Below are positions 20,860-32,419 of a stretch of DNA of 64,000 bases, piece by piece. This DNA comes from Meandrina meandrites (taxonomy: Eukaryota; Cnidaria; Anthozoa; Scleractinia; Meandrinidae), in NCBI GenBank assembly GCA_963693305.1, contig OY855908.1:8407001-8471000 (forward strand), read 5' to 3'. The notes below the pieces were generated by a model. The model had not been told where the DNA came from. It searched no databases and saw only the letters and a list, made by a program, of their open reading frames with translations. Position 1 is the first letter of the stretch. Each line of letters begins with the position of its first letter. Position numbers and translations under genes: made by a program.

Positions 20860-20985
20860 TTTTGAGAATTGTCAATCAAGGTCTCATAGCTGTGTTGAAA
20901 AATAATTTTATTGCTCACGCAGTGGCAAAAATCTTTTCTCTAATTTTAATTAAAACTTGTATCTCGGAATGCTATAACATCACAT
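20860..20985 (+). other. Relic of a divergent plus-strand receptor 5' flank
   Basis: Contains tttaattaaaacttgtatct and flank text seen at 27600-27720, 47700-47800, 56000-56090 and 60960-61030, always 5' of a group 4 gene and in head-to-head orientation. Here the receptor part itself is gone. Confidence 0.5.
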
Positions 20986-21037
20986 TATTTACATACATGT
21001 AAATTACATTTACTTAACAATTATTGTATGAGGTTGA

Positions 21038-21115
21038 GCAAAATATTGTGATTTGTCAGTGGCGAGCAGATCAAATAATTGATCTGCGAGACACTGACAA
21101 ATGACGATATTTTGC
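21038..21115. mobile_element. Short hairpin element, 78 bp
   Basis: gcaaaatattgtgatttgtc ... gacaaatgacgatattttgc form imperfect arms around a gatcaaataattgatc centre. It is probably a small MITE or solo foldback. Confidence 0.5.
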
Positions 21116-22939
21116 GAAAACCGAGTTAAAAAATTTATTGATCATTTGATCACTGAATTTGTTTTGCACAATTACCCACAGGAAGTGGGAACTTCGCACT
21201 TTCTTGCTGAAGTGATGCAGATGAAAGGGTAACTTCGCCTTTGATGATACATCTGTTCTTCATCCAGTTTTCTTTCTTTCAGATATCGCCGAAATACATA
21301 ACGGGAAATTTCCGTCTCCTTTTTTGTATTCCTGCTGTTTTTTCGGGTCTAGTAGACAAATCAAACGCTCTCCCGCAACTTTGAAAAACGAGCCGCCATT
21401 GTTTCTCGGAAGTGGACAAAACTACGCACGAGAAGAATACTATTTGCAGCAAAATCACTTTCAGACGCTAATGCACATGAGCAGATCATTATTTGTAGGC
21501 AGTTATTTTCAGATCACGTGTTAGGGTCTCGAAAATGCGTCGAATGATAAATGCATTTAATATTTATTTGATCCTGTTAAAGTAAAAAAAGCCAACAAAT
21601 CTAACACTTATTTTTACAATAGGATGGATCGTCTTTTATTACAGACTTTGTCAAACCAAATCAGCTTTGAAGTCACTTGACTCGGATCACTGGCCAGAAC
21701 ACCTGGAAATCGAGTGTTACTTTCCAGCACAGCGAATAATTTATAGATTTAGGCAGGCCTACAAGCGAAGCTCCCATTTATTACTTTTTTTTGCTCGGGT
21801 TAATTACCAATTAAGTAGCCACACTATTTCTAAGCTTATACAGTGGCCCATGTAGGTACAGAATAAATTTTAATTGCAAATTTGAATTTTAACACATCAT
21901 CACAATGCTAATTTATGCAATCACAAACATTGCTTCCTATTCAGAAACGTAAGGTGCTAGTGTTTCCCTCACTCCCTACTGAACAGAACATTATTTGTGC
22001 CAATTCTCTTCACCGTCCTCAGTTGGATAACAATCATAAAAATTATTATTATTATTTAAGACTCCCATCGTCGTCGCTTCTGCAAGCATTGCGTGCCCTT
22101 TATCTTTGCTTGTTTGCACTTGAAGTTAGTTTTATTTCGCTTTAGATGCAACTTCGTTCCCAGGGCATTTCCCTTCACAGTATAAGTAGGTTTTATTCGC
22201 ATTTTATTTTTTAAAGGAGCTTTGTCATGAATTTCAACAGATTTTTGAACAGCCAAAATTTAAATTAGCGTCGAAGGAAACCAAAAAATAATAGTCCATT
22301 TTTATTAACAGTTGCTATATTAGAGCACCGAAACTGTTAACAAGTGTCTTTAGCTGCAGATGGCTACGATGGAAATGGATTACAATTTGAAAAGTTTAGC
22401 TAAACTTTTCAAGTTGTTTCCGCACGTCTACAAAAAAAAATCGATATTTATATCCCTAGTTAAATTTCTATCCACATATTAAGGTTATATCTTCCTTTAG
22501 ATTTTCAAAGGTAATGATTTTCATGGGTTAAGTTGCCTACCACTAATTTTAGAACAGTTTAGACCAAAAATCTGCGAAATCCCCGTGACAGAGCTCCTTT
22601 AACAAAATTTCATTCCCAGCTGAAATCTGAATCACTGACAGTGTTCTCCGCCATCTTGAAAAACGTGTCATGTGATGCCGCTGACCTCATGGACAACCGT
22701 GCAACACCAAGCTGGCTTTGGTAATTGGTATCGGCATCGGCCAGTCCTGCTGGGGTCCACACACTCACACAGTAGTATAAACCAGTTGAATTTAGGTGAC
22801 TTTTCTTTCAAAAGCTAATAAATGTCGCGAAAAAAGTAAAAACAATTAAAAAATGCTAAAAAAATCAATGTTTGCGAAGAATTTTAAAAGTTGCCAAAAA
22901 TCGTAACAAAAGTTGCCAAAAATCTCAAAAGTTGCCGAG
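21116..22939. other. Intergenic, repeats only
   Basis: 21540-21725 is repeated in inverted orientation at about 30085-30270. The part at 21730-21860 (gatttaggcaggcctacaa) resembles 41860-41990 inverted. A near-perfect palindrome of 36 bases centres on 22399. No gene was seen. Confidence 0.45.
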
Positions 22940-22976
22940 CAACTGTCAAAACAATATCAAGATAATTAAAAACCTT
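22940..22976 (+). pseudogene. Relic of a group 3 receptor C-terminus
   Basis: gtcaaaacaatatcaagata matches the SKQYQ tail of group 3. It is followed by about 200 bases of group 3 3' flank (gacacgaagacatcagcagg...). The rest of the receptor is absent. Confidence 0.55.
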
Positions 22977-23625
22977 AATATATTTGGGAAAACTGACACG
23001 AAGACATCAGCAGGAAGGAAGAAGCAAAGGATGGATAGGTGTTGTCATAAATGGGAAAAGGGCGAGCATTTATTTGCTTAAAAATGTTGATCTTGAAATT
23101 TGTCACTTTCATACGAGCAAGAGAGCTTCCCTTCAATAGTTCCTTGCCGCTAAATTTTTATTTGATTCGTTGGTAGAGGCTAAGGGGAAGTGAACGATTG
23201 ATGGTATACCGAAGAAAATTTGGAACAGTTTGGAATATAAACAATTCCATGATGAGATGAAAATGTAATAAAATGACTTACACTGTTAATGTTACTTAAA
23301 TGCCATAAAAAGCCCGTATTTTACAGGCAATATTACAGGGAAATACTTCTAGAATGTGTTTAACGGGTAAGTAAAATCTTCAACTTCTCACCTTAGAGAG
23401 GAGCTCCAGGCTATAAATTATTTACCGTGATTGTAAACGTCATTACACTAAATCAATCTTATATCTGAACTAAAAGTGATTTACAGCACACAACACATTT
23501 GCTGCCAAAACTAGTAAAATTTATAACTGGTAAAAACCGTTCCAAAGGTATGACATCTTTTTAGAAGTAATGCATATGCTAAATAGAACACTGTTTATCT
23601 GGCAGTATATTATTCTTGGAATATG
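22977..23625. other. Group 3 3' flank and group 2 5' flank
   Basis: Noncoding. About 23030-23300 matches receptor 3' flanks near 58400-58640. From about 23440 it is the 5' flank shared by group 2 genes. Confidence 0.5.
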
Positions 23626-23760
23626 TTTATATACATGTTTGTGCATGAGAAACCCAAGAGCTGTGTGCCGGAAAAGTGCTCCCATTGAACGTGCAGTAGG
23701 CGAAATTAATTTGTCAAATGTTAATTAAAAAACGCGTCAAGCAATATAATTGGAAGTTTT
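23626..23760 (+). promoter_or_regulatory. Putative promoter of the 23962/23990 receptor
   Basis: TTTATATAC (23626-23634) lies about 330 bases before the ancestral ATG. The TTAATTAA block follows and then ATTGG (23749-23753). Confidence 0.35.
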
Positions 23761-23989
23761 TTTATTAAGTTTTCAAAACACTAACAAATAAGACTTTAAC
23801 AAAGCGTGCTAGACGGGCGTCACAGCTTGACTGTGGCAACGAAAGCAAATCTTGCCTCTTTTTAGCAAAACTCGACTCACTGCGAAAGTACAGAACTTAG
23901 CGTTTAGTGCCAGGTCGGTTCAAGATATTCAAAAGAACGGCCGAGTAAGGAGACATATACGATGTCCAATACAGCTGTTATTGTAATTC

Positions 23990-24841
23990 ATGGTGCTGCT
24001 GTATTCGGGAACATTTGGGAACATTTTCACCATATTCGTATTTTGGAAGCATCGCAACAAACTAAAGCGGACTTCTCTTCTGCTTATAAACTTAGCTGTT
24101 GCGGATTTACTTGTTGGATTTACACAACTGATAACAATTGGAACAGACAAACTTCAACGGTCGCTGAAAGAACACACTTTGTTCAACAGCACTGTTAATG
24201 GACTTATTGCCGGCGCATTGCATCCATTGTTTTCTTTCGCGTCAGTATTTTTCCTTGTACTCATTTCTCTGGAATGTGCATATGCTTTGATTTGGCCTCT
24301 CCGCCATCGAGTAGTGAGCACGAAGGTTTACATTTACAGCGTCATTTTTGTGTGGGTGGCTGGAATATCTTCAGGCACATTGTCGTTTCTTGGTTTTTGC
24401 CATATCATACATGACGAAATTTGGAGAGTTGCCAGTTCTGTTATAGTCATTTTATGTTTAATCCTGATCTGTGTGTCTTATGTTGCAATCCGTAAAAGAC
24501 TTAACTGCAGAGTTCCTGTCCTCGACGGGGCTCGGCATAACAGGCAAACGGAACCAGAACAGAAGGCAAAACTCTCCAGAACTCTGTTTATTGTGATAGC
24601 GGCGTCTATTCTGTTTTTTCTTCCTTCTATGGTAATTTACAGTATTTACTATCTCTGTTTGAAATGTTTTCCTATAATTGTAGTTCAAATTTTTAACATG
24701 TTTCGTTTGGCGAATTCTGCCGTTAATCCAATTATTTACAGTTTTAGGATTCCGGTGTTCAGAGAAACGTTAAAACGAATAAAACTCTGCAAGCAGTCAA
24801 AACAATATACAATTAACAATAGGCCTAAAAAAAAGTGCTAG
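23990..24841 (+). CDS. Group 2 GPCR with shortened TM1 (possibly a pseudogene)
   Basis: The ancestral start at 23962 (MSNTAVIVI) runs out of frame because of a net 11-base deletion in TM1. A second ATG at 23990 restores the receptor frame, giving 283 aa that begin [21 protein letters not shown]1 is thus largely replaced by a shorter segment, but the GN motif is kept. The rest is complete: E95-C96-A97 at the DRY position, sequon FNST in outer loop 1, CLKC in outer loop 3, NPIIY in TM7. The TM6 toggle Trp6.48 is Phe (FFLP). The tail is extended, ending RPKKKC. It could be functional if the short TM1 inserts, or it could be a recent pseudogene. AATAAA lies at 24956. Confidence 0.6.
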   Translation: MVLLYSGTFGNIFTIFVFWKHRNKLKRTSLLLINLAVADLLVGFTQLITIGTDKLQRSLKEHTLFNSTVNGLIAGALHPLFSFASVFFLVLISLECAYALIWPLRHRVVSTKVYIYSVIFVWVAGISSGTLSFLGFCHIIHDEIWRVASSVIVILCLILICVSYVAIRKRLNCRVPVLDGARHNRQTEPEQKAKLSRTLFIVIAASILFFLPSMVIYSIYYLCLKCFPIIVVQIFNMFRLANSAVNPIIYSFRIPVFRETLKRIKLCKQSKQYTINNRPKKKC

Positions 24842-24989
24842 GATCAGCAATGTCAAAAGCATAATAAGTGTAAGAAATAGTGAAGATGGAAAATTTTAAG
24901 TTTTGTGAATAGATGAAAAAGATCATATGTTAATTTGCTTCGAGCATGGGACCAATAATAAAATGTACACCTTGTCAAGAACTATGACA

Positions 24990-25190
24990 TAAATTACCCA
25001 CAAACTGCCCCCATCTGGCTTTGTAGGTGAGTCGATAGAGCCACGGTAATGTAATCCGGAGGTCGTGGGTTAGAATACCACCGGGTGCAAAGACTTTTTT
25101 CCTTAACACATGTGCCCTCGATATTCTCAGTCTCCTGGGATTATACTCAGAAGGAAATTCCTGGGTCACTTTTACAGGACATTTTCCTCG
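24990..25190 (+). repeat. tRNA-derived SINE, best-preserved copy
   Basis: The tRNA-like head starts near 25015 (ggctttgtaggtgagtcgat) and has a degraded B box (GGGTTAGAATACC). The body contains ctcagtctcctgggattat and ends near ttcctgggtcacttttac. It lies 3' of the group 2 gene, as do its relatives. Confidence 0.65.
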
Positions 25191-25249
25191 TTCCAGTTTT
25201 TACTGTCAGTACTGCGGCATTGCATTCCAGTTGTCCCCACAGTAAAATG

Positions 25250-26362
25250 CGTTCAATATTGGTTGGAAAAGTGTTCTTCTGGGAAACTGCAACCAAATCC
25301 ACTTGTATCGATGACGACTATTAGTTTTCGCGTGGTAACGAAATAATCCCTGCCTCGGTTTGTGTAATCAGCCTCAAACTTAATAATTCTCTCTATCAGG
25401 AGAAAACCCGGACGGAATGATGCCACTAATAACACAGACGTGACAAAAAACGTAAAAAACACCATTCTTACTGAAAATGAAGCTGAACTGACGAATATAC
25501 TATAATTCATATTCAGGGTTCATTTTAAGTTCTAAATTAGACTGTAAGCAGTCGAGTTTTGTCCCTGAAATCCTACGCGCGATCTAAAAATAAAATTATT
25601 AGTAAATCAACGTAAAAACGAGGAGGGAATGACGAGCTTCTCGCAGCTCATCTCCATTCGCACAATGCACATTCGTGATCAATTTCCGCGTCGCAAAGCA
25701 AGGAAAAGTAAGAGACTGCTTGCAGATCAATTTGAAACAGACCTGGCTGAAAACTGCTTTGGGCCTAAACCTGAAAAGTCGAAAAGCGTAAGTGACTTTT
25801 GCCACCATAAGTATCTAAGTAAGTTAGGAGGTCGATGGCATATATGTACTGAGGTTCCAAGAGAGAGACCAGAGAGAAAGGCAACTTAATGACTTGAAAC
25901 TCAGAAACTAGAGAATAAGGCAGTAGTATGAGATGGTCTATATTTCTTGGAGATGGAAGCGCTCATAGGAATGTCAGTAAGATAATACGATTTCATGTCG
26001 TTCTACAAGAAACTTATTTACACCTGTAAGTATTATTGTTTTCTGATGCATTAACATAAAACAGAAATCACCATCTTTATTTTTATTACTTTAGGAAACA
26101 GACATATGTACATTCGTAACATTCGCTGAACAGTTATGAAAATAACAGAATGACGGTTATATTTCATTTAAACAAACAAATGAAAGCCTTCCTTCTAGTT
26201 TCTGCAGCCACAAGATGTTTAATTGTCAACTTTATCAGTTTTAAGTTCTATAGATGAGAAAAAAGAGTTCTATATTTTTAAACCGTTGTCAGCCACCTTA
26301 GCAAACAGATGAAAGCCTTCCTTTCTGTTGTCCCAGGAAGTTCAGTTTGTAAACATGTATTT
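25250..26362 (-). repeat. Group 4 3' block, copy b
   Basis: Second copy of the 18185-19183 block, 3' of the gene at 26363. Minus-strand poly(A)-type signals lie near 26073-26088. Confidence 0.65.
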
Positions 26363-27226
26363 TCAAGCTCTGTAGGTAACTCTATATTGTTTTGAACGCC
26401 TTCGGGGCTTCATTCGTTTCAAAGTCTCCCTAAAAAAGGAAATTCTAAAACTGTAAATAATAGGATTGACCAAAGAATTGGCTAAATGAAACATGGTAAA
26501 AATGTAACGAAGAGTCAAAGGAACACATCTGGAACAAAGATAATCAATGAAATAAGTCACAGTAGTCGGAGACCAACAGACAATTGAGACAGCAATTACA
26601 ATAAACAGAGTACTGGAGAGTTTCTTGCTCTGTCGAAGCCCATTTTGTCTGTTATGAGCCAGATCGATGGCAGGCACTCTGCAGTTAAGTCTTCTTCGGA
26701 TAGCCAGATAAGATACACAGATAATCATCAAAGGTGAAATGATGAGTGAGCAGAGAATAACACGCCAAAAGACGGCATTCAAAATGTCGAAGGCAGTTAT
26801 GAAAGACAATGTACCTGCCGATATTCCACATACCCATACTAAAATCACACTGTAGATGTAACCTTTGATGCTTGCAACTCGATGGCGGAGCGGCCAAATC
26901 AAAGCATATGCCCGTTCCAAGGAAATAACAGCTAGGAAAAGTAGTGACGCAAAGTAAAACGTTATTAGAAATGCGGTTGAAATGGGTCCATAACTAATGT
27001 TAATGGAACTGATATGACGTGGAAGAGCAATCGTTCCTATTACGATGGGCTCGATGAATCCAACAAATAGATCAGCAACGGCTAAGTTTATAAGAAGGAA
27101 TGAAGTTCGCTTCAGTCTGTTACGGTGTTTCCAAAACACGAATATTGTGAAGATGTTGCCACTGAAAACGAGTAAGGATTCAACCACAATAACACATAAA
27201 ATTACAATAACAGTTATATTGGGCAT
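26363..27226 (-). CDS. Group 4 class A GPCR
   Basis: Intact 287-aa receptor, gap-free against the 19184 protein: E104-R105-A106, P165, Y173, W218-S-P220, Y225, C231-S-R-C234, N254. Sequons N3-I-T and N76-I-S are kept; the third (N155) is lost (FWRVILC). Start MPNITV, with G at -3 on the coding strand. TM6 reads CWSP. Confidence 0.92.
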   Translation of the reverse strand: MPNITVIVILCVIVVESLLVFSGNIFTIFVFWKHRNRLKRTSFLLINLAVADLFVGFIEPIVIGTIALPRHISSINISYGPISTAFLITFYFASLLFLAVISLERAYALIWPLRHRVASIKGYIYSVILVWVCGISAGTLSFITAFDILNAVFWRVILCSLIISPLMIICVSYLAIRRRLNCRVPAIDLAHNRQNGLRQSKKLSSTLFIVIAVSIVCWSPTTVTYFIDYLCSRCVPLTLRYIFTMFHLANSLVNPIIYSFRISFFRETLKRMKPRRRSKQYRVTYRA

Positions 27227-27358
27227 AGCTGATGATGTTGTTGATGAAACAGCTTGCAGGTATTTTTCAAACGAGTGAGTTTTAGTGCCTCTGCAGTCTT
27301 AGATAAAACACCGCTCATCACAAACACTTGTCCTTTTCAGTTAAATCCCGAGTAGAAG

Positions 27359-27372
27359 TCAGTATATAAAAG
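27359..27372 (-). promoter_or_regulatory. TATA-like element of the 26363-27226 gene
   Basis: tatataaaag on the plus strand (TTTTATATA on the coding strand), about 140 bases before the ATG. On the plus strand it is a textbook TATA box, so it could also serve the divergent side. Confidence 0.35.
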
Positions 27373-27639
27373 CAAATTTTATTTGAACCGTATTGACAAA
27401 AGCTATGTTTCCTCCTGCTGAATGAAAAATGAAGAGGCTTTACACAAATCATGTGACATATGGCAATAAAAAAGTCATTAAGGTGACACCTGGGTAGAAA
27501 TAATGAAAGTAGTGGATCGAATATTTATTATTTATTACGAGTTCTATGTACTCACAGTAGGTTCAAACTAAATTTCTAGATCACATTCTTATTCCACCTT
27601 TTCAATTGTCAGTCAAGGCGTGAAAGGTATTTTGAATAG

Positions 27640-28012
27640 TGACTTTTATTGAACGCGCAATGGGACAATTCTTTTGTCTCATCTTAATCAAAACTTGTAT
27701 CTCACAATACTATTGGATCAAGCTTGAAGTTTTAGATTGCTCGTAAAGTTTATCTTTTTTATTTGATCCTAAAAGCACTTATTAAAATTTAGCAAAGAGT
27801 TGTGATCGCTGCTTCTCCTCTCTTTCGGGTTCCCAGTGTTGTCGTTTACTGTGTTGATTTATTTTCTTCGTTCCACATGTGTTCCTGGTTTCTGCTTCAC
27901 ATTTCAACTATGTTTAATTTGGCCAATTGTCTTTTCAACCCAATGATTTACAATGTTAGAACTCTATCTTCAATAAAACCTAGCTGAAACGAGTGAAGCT
28001 TAGAAAAACAGT
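27640..28012 (+). pseudogene. Divergent GPCR relic: 5' flank joined to TM6-TM7
   Basis: A receptor 5' flank (27640-27795, with tatttgatcct) is joined directly to TM6-TM7. The translation from 27799 reads VIAASPLFRVPSVVVYCVDL, then HISTMFNLANCLFNPMIYNV, with an NPxxY motif. TM1-TM5 are deleted and the tail is degraded. It is head-to-head with the gene at 26363. Confidence 0.75.
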
Positions 28013-28895
28013 TTATGAAAGTTTATGTGGCCTCTCCTTATTTCATTACCCTGCTTTACCCTGCTTATCACTGTTTGATTTCCTTTTAAAATGTTTGAGC
28101 AACATACGAAATTTATGAACATAATATAAACTTAATTCATGACATGCAACAAATATGACGCTGATGTAATAAATAATTACAGTAGGTGCTTTATGTGTCC
28201 ATAAGATGTGTGAATCTGCTTCTGCTTGCTCTTTAGGAGGTTTCCTGTTTTATGAGTCAAATCAGGCTTGAAATCGTGTAGCCTCCCACGGAGTTTTTAG
28301 GGGAGATCGGATTGCACTCTTTGTGGGGAATGAGTGCAATCCGATCTCCCCTAAAAATGACTGCGTGGGAGAATAGAAATCATGAGGTAGGAGCATGGGT
28401 CAAAGTGGGTTTTACACAGAGAAGGTTTTCTTTCATTTGGAGCACGCTATTCCTGTTTACAAATTAATCGAGAAGCGGTTTGTTTTCGGTTACTCAATTT
28501 TGTTTGTGGTTGCTTCTACCCAGGTTTGCTTGCCGCTGGCTCTAGTCCGGTTTGCTTGCGCTTGCGGGTTGCTCGCGGCAAACTCTATTTTCATATTAAT
28601 AATAAATAAATAAGTAGATTTTACTCAGGCTAATGACCCATGACTTCTTGACTAAGAAATTTAATCTCCTTTTCGGAGAAAGTTTTCTTCAAATAAAACG
28701 TTCTGTGGAACATTCCTAGTCTTACCTAAACTAGCTCAAATTTGATTTGAAGTTGCAAGTTGCCTCGAGCAAACATCCCAGTTTTGCGATTTGAACTACT
28801 AATATAAACCAGTTTGACTGTAAAAAGAAAACATCGAGATATTTTTGTTTGAAAATAAATAAAAATTTAGCGGCAAGGACCTGTTGAAAGGAGCC
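28013..28895. other. Intergenic, no gene apart from a hairpin
   Basis: Nothing recognisable except the hairpin at 28284-28370. Confidence 0.45.
28284..28370. mobile_element. MITE-like hairpin
   Basis: Arms tcccacggagtttttagggg ... and its complement flank a 12-base loop. The agatcggattgcactc inner part is perfect. A repeat of this look is, to my recollection, frequent in coral genomes. Confidence 0.6.
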
Positions 28896-29480
28896 TCTCG
28901 CTCATAACATTTGTACACAAATAAATGGCTGCCCTTTAGTCATTCATGACAACAAATGTCCCTCCTTTGCATCTTCCTTCCCGTTGATGTCTTCATGTAA
29001 CTTTTCCCAAATATATTAACGTGTATAATTACCTTGATATTGTTTTGACAGCTTGCAGAACTTCGTTCGTTTAAATGTTTCCCTGAACATGGGAATTCTA
29101 AAACTGTAAATGATAGGATTTACTAGAGAATTCGCCAAACGAAACACGTTAAAAACTTCAATCAGAACTAGTGAAAGACAAGCGGAACAGAGGATGCAGT
29201 TATGACAACAAACAGAGAACGGGAAATTTGCTGCAGCCCATTTTTGTCTTTTATCGGCGGCAGTAATAGCAGAAACCATGTCGTTAAGGATTGCCAGATA
29301 AGACACGCACACAGTAATCAAACATAAAAACACGGTACAGCCAAATACAATTGTAGAGTGTACCAAGTTCAAGATGCCGTTAACACCTAGCAAGATCAAT
29401 ACCCCAACAGATGTTCCAGCTATCCACGCAAAACTTACACTGTAAATGTAACCTCAAGTGGTGCTACTCGATGGCGGAGC
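28896..29480 (-). repeat. Left arm of a 585-bp inverted duplication
   Basis: Reverse complement of 31182-31766, with equal length and no difference found by eye. It covers TM4 to stop plus 3' flank of a broken group 3 receptor. Confidence 0.85.
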
Positions 29481-29656
29481 TGCCAAATCAAAGCGTATGC
29501 ACGTTCCAAAGAAATGAGTACGAGGAAAAATATTGACTCGAGAGAAAAAGTTGTTTAAAGTGGGGTTAAAATATTGCCATAATTAATGCTGTTGATGGTT
29601 GGTTCTTCAAGACGTTGAGGGATATCAAACTGTCCTAACGCTATTGGCTCTGCGAC
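29016..29656 (-). pseudogene. Group 3 GPCR pseudogene, TM2-end to stop
   Basis: The first preserved part corresponds to EPxALGxFDIP in outer loop 1; TM1-TM2 are missing. There is a stop before TM3 and a 1-base deletion after RHRVA that shifts the frame in TM4. A long deletion removes most of TM6 around loop 3. It retains SLERAYALIW, NPIIY and SKQYQ. Confidence 0.8.
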
Positions 29657-30837
29657 GTTGAAATAGATCTCAAACTCATTCTAGTCCTAAGAGGCCGCGA
29701 TCTTTCTGGTCTGCGCCAGGGATCGGGACGTCTAGCTGCTCCCAATTTCTGACCATGCGCAGAGTACTCGTTCTGTGTTTTATTAGCCAATCAGATTTTT
29801 CATATTTGGCAATGGATAACGATAATGATAATGATAGTGATAGTGATATACAATAAAATTATAAAGAAGAATATATGAATATATGTGTATATAATATGTA
29901 TTAAGATAGACTGTCCAAGGCTTTGTTTTTGAAGTTGCCTTTGGCGTGACGAATAAACTCTCGTATTTCCGTGCACTATGTAACTGTTGCTGGGAGTCCA
30001 TTAAAAGCTTTAGATGCGCTGTACTGGAAAGTTCCATGTATGTAATTTGTATTTAATTTAAATTCACTGCCTGTGCGTGGGGTCCTAGCGGGCCCGTAAC
30101 ACTCGAGTTCCAGGTGTTTTGGCCAGTGATCCGAGTCAAGTGACTTGAAAGCTGATTTGGTTTGATGAAGTATGTAATAAAAGACAATCCATCGTATTGG
30201 TAAAAATATTTGTTACATTTGCTGGCTTTTTTACTATGAAAGGATCAAATAAATATTGAATGTACGTATGTATAATCTACATGTATACAGATACAAGTTT
30301 TAATTAAAATTTATAGTGAAAAGATTTTTGCCACAGCGTGATCAATAAAATTACTTATCAACACAGCTATCAGCTAGACCTTGATTGACAAATGAAATAT
30401 TAGAAATAGAAATTAAATATATGAAATGAAACTTATACAATTGACTGTGAATGTTCTGCCCATTCAAAGTACTCAAATTAGAAAACAAATATTTGATTCA
30501 CTGTTTATTTGGTAGTATATTATTCTTGGAATATGTTTGTATACATGTTTTTATATGAGAAACGGTGCTCTCATTGGCCGCGCAGTAGGCGACAATAATT
30601 TATGAAATGTTAATTAAAAAACGCGTCAAGCAATATTATTGGAAGTTTTTATTTATATTTTCAAAGCCCTAACAAATAGGCGGTGCCGGCGTCACCGACG
30701 GTTTGACTATGACAAAGAAAGTAAATCTTGCCTCTTTTTAGCAAAACTCGACTCACTGCTAAAGTAGAGAACCCACGTTTTAGTACCAGGTCGGTTCAAG
30801 ATATTCAAAAGAACGTCCGAGTAACGAGACATGTAAG
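29657..30837. other. Intergenic with a (GATAAT)-type microsatellite and flank duplicate
   Basis: 29816-29850 is a run of GATAAT/GATAGT repeats. 30085-30480 is an inverted copy of flank at about 20340-21725. From about 30490 the text is group 2 5' flank. No gene was seen. Confidence 0.5.
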
Positions 30838-31646
30838 ATGGCCAATACAGCTATAGTTGTAATGTTTTGTGCTGCTCTATTTGAATCTTTGGTCATTATT
30901 GTTGGCAACATTTTCACCATATTCGTATTTTGGAAGCACCGTAACAGACTGAAGAGGACTTCTCTTCTGCTTATAAACTTAGCTGTTGCGGATTTACTTG
31001 TTGGATTGACAGAACTGATAGCGATTGCAACATATGAACTTCCACAACAGCTTGACGAACACAGATTTAACAGCACCTTATATGGGCATATTGTCGGCGC
31101 ACTGCATGTATTGTTTTCTCTTGTGTCAGTATTTTTCCTTGTACTCATTTCAATGGAATGTGCATATGCTTTGATTTGGCCGCTCCGCCATCGAGTAGCA
31201 CCACTTGAGGTTACATTTACAGTGTAAGTTTTGCGTGGATAGCTGGAACATCTGTTGGGGTATTGATCTTGCTAGGTGTTAACGGCATCTTGAACTTGGT
31301 ACACTCTACAATTGTATTTGGCTGTACCGTGTTTTTATGTTTGATTACTGTGTGCGTGTCTTATCTGGCAATCCTTAACGACATGGTTTCTGCTATTACT
31401 GCCGCCGATAAAAGACAAAAATGGGCTGCAGCAAATTTCCCGTTCTCTGTTTGTTGTCATAACTGCATCCTCTGTTCCGCTTGTCTTTCACTAGTTCTGA
31501 TTGAAGTTTTTAACGTGTTTCGTTTGGCGAATTCTCTAGTAAATCCTATCATTTACAGTTTTAGAATTCCCATGTTCAGGGAAACATTTAAACGAACGAA
31601 GTTCTGCAAGCTGTCAAAACAATATCAAGGTAATTATACACGTTAA
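30838..31646 (+). pseudogene. Chimeric GPCR pseudogene: group 2 front, group 3 back
   Basis: Codons 1-119 from the ATG at 30838 are a good group 2 front ([30 protein letters not shown]). After RHRVA a 1-base deletion leads to a stop at 31225-31227. From 31182 the text is the right arm of the 585-bp inverted repeat, that is, group 3 TM4-TM7 with part of TM6 missing. The product cannot be a full receptor. Confidence 0.85.
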
Positions 31647-31766
31647 TATATTTGGGAAAAGTTACATGAAGACATCAACGGGAAGGAAGATGCAAAGGAG
31701 GGACATTTGTTGTCATGAATGACTAAAGGGCAGCCATTTATTTGTGTACAAATGTTATGAGCGAGA
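31182..31766 (+). repeat. Right arm of a 585-bp inverted duplication
   Basis: See 28896-29480; the spacer is 1.7 kb. At 31767 the sequence switches abruptly to the middle of a group 2 receptor. Confidence 0.85.
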
Positions 31767-32411
31767 ATTTACAATTTAAATGGGCCTGTTACCGGCACAT
31801 TGCATACATTGTCTTCTTTCGCGTCAGTATATTTCCTTGTTCTCATTTCAATGGAATGTGCATATGCTTTGATTTGGCCGCTCCGCCATCGAGCCGTTAG
31901 CACCAAGGGTTACATTTACAGTGTCATATTTGTGTGGGTGGCTGGAATATCTACAGGTACAGTGTCTTTTTTTGCTTTTCACGGCCTCCTTATTCAAGTA
32001 AATTGGATAATTGCATCATGTGTTATAGCCATCCTATGTTTAACCGTGATCTGCGTGTCTTATCTGGCAATCCGTAAAAGACTTAACCGCAAAGTTCCTG
32101 CCCTCGATGCAGCTCGGCATAACAGGCGAACAGAGCCAGAACAGAAGGCAAAACTCTCCAGAACTCTGTTTATTGTGATAGCGGCGTCGATTCTCTTTTG
32201 GTTTCCTTGTATGGTAATTTATAGTATTTACTCTCTTTGTTTGAAATGTGTTCCTCCAATTGTAGTCCATATTTTTAGCATGTTTCGTTTGACGAATTCT
32301 GCCGTTAATCCAATTATTTACAGTTTTAGGATTCCGGTGTTTAGAGAAACCTTGAGACGAATAAAACTCTGCAAGCAGTCAAAACGATATACAGTTAAAT
32401 ATAGGCCTTAA
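31767..32411 (+). pseudogene. Group 2 GPCR lacking TM1-TM2
   Basis: Begins within outer loop 1 (NLNGPVTGTLHTLSSFAS, as in the 14457 gene) and is then open to the normal end: MECAYALIW, FWFP, CLKC, NPIIY, tail SKRYTVKYRP. There is no promoter and no first 80 residues. The front end abuts the 3' flank of the preceding group 3 fragment. Confidence 0.8.
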
Positions 32412-32419
32412 AATCAGGG

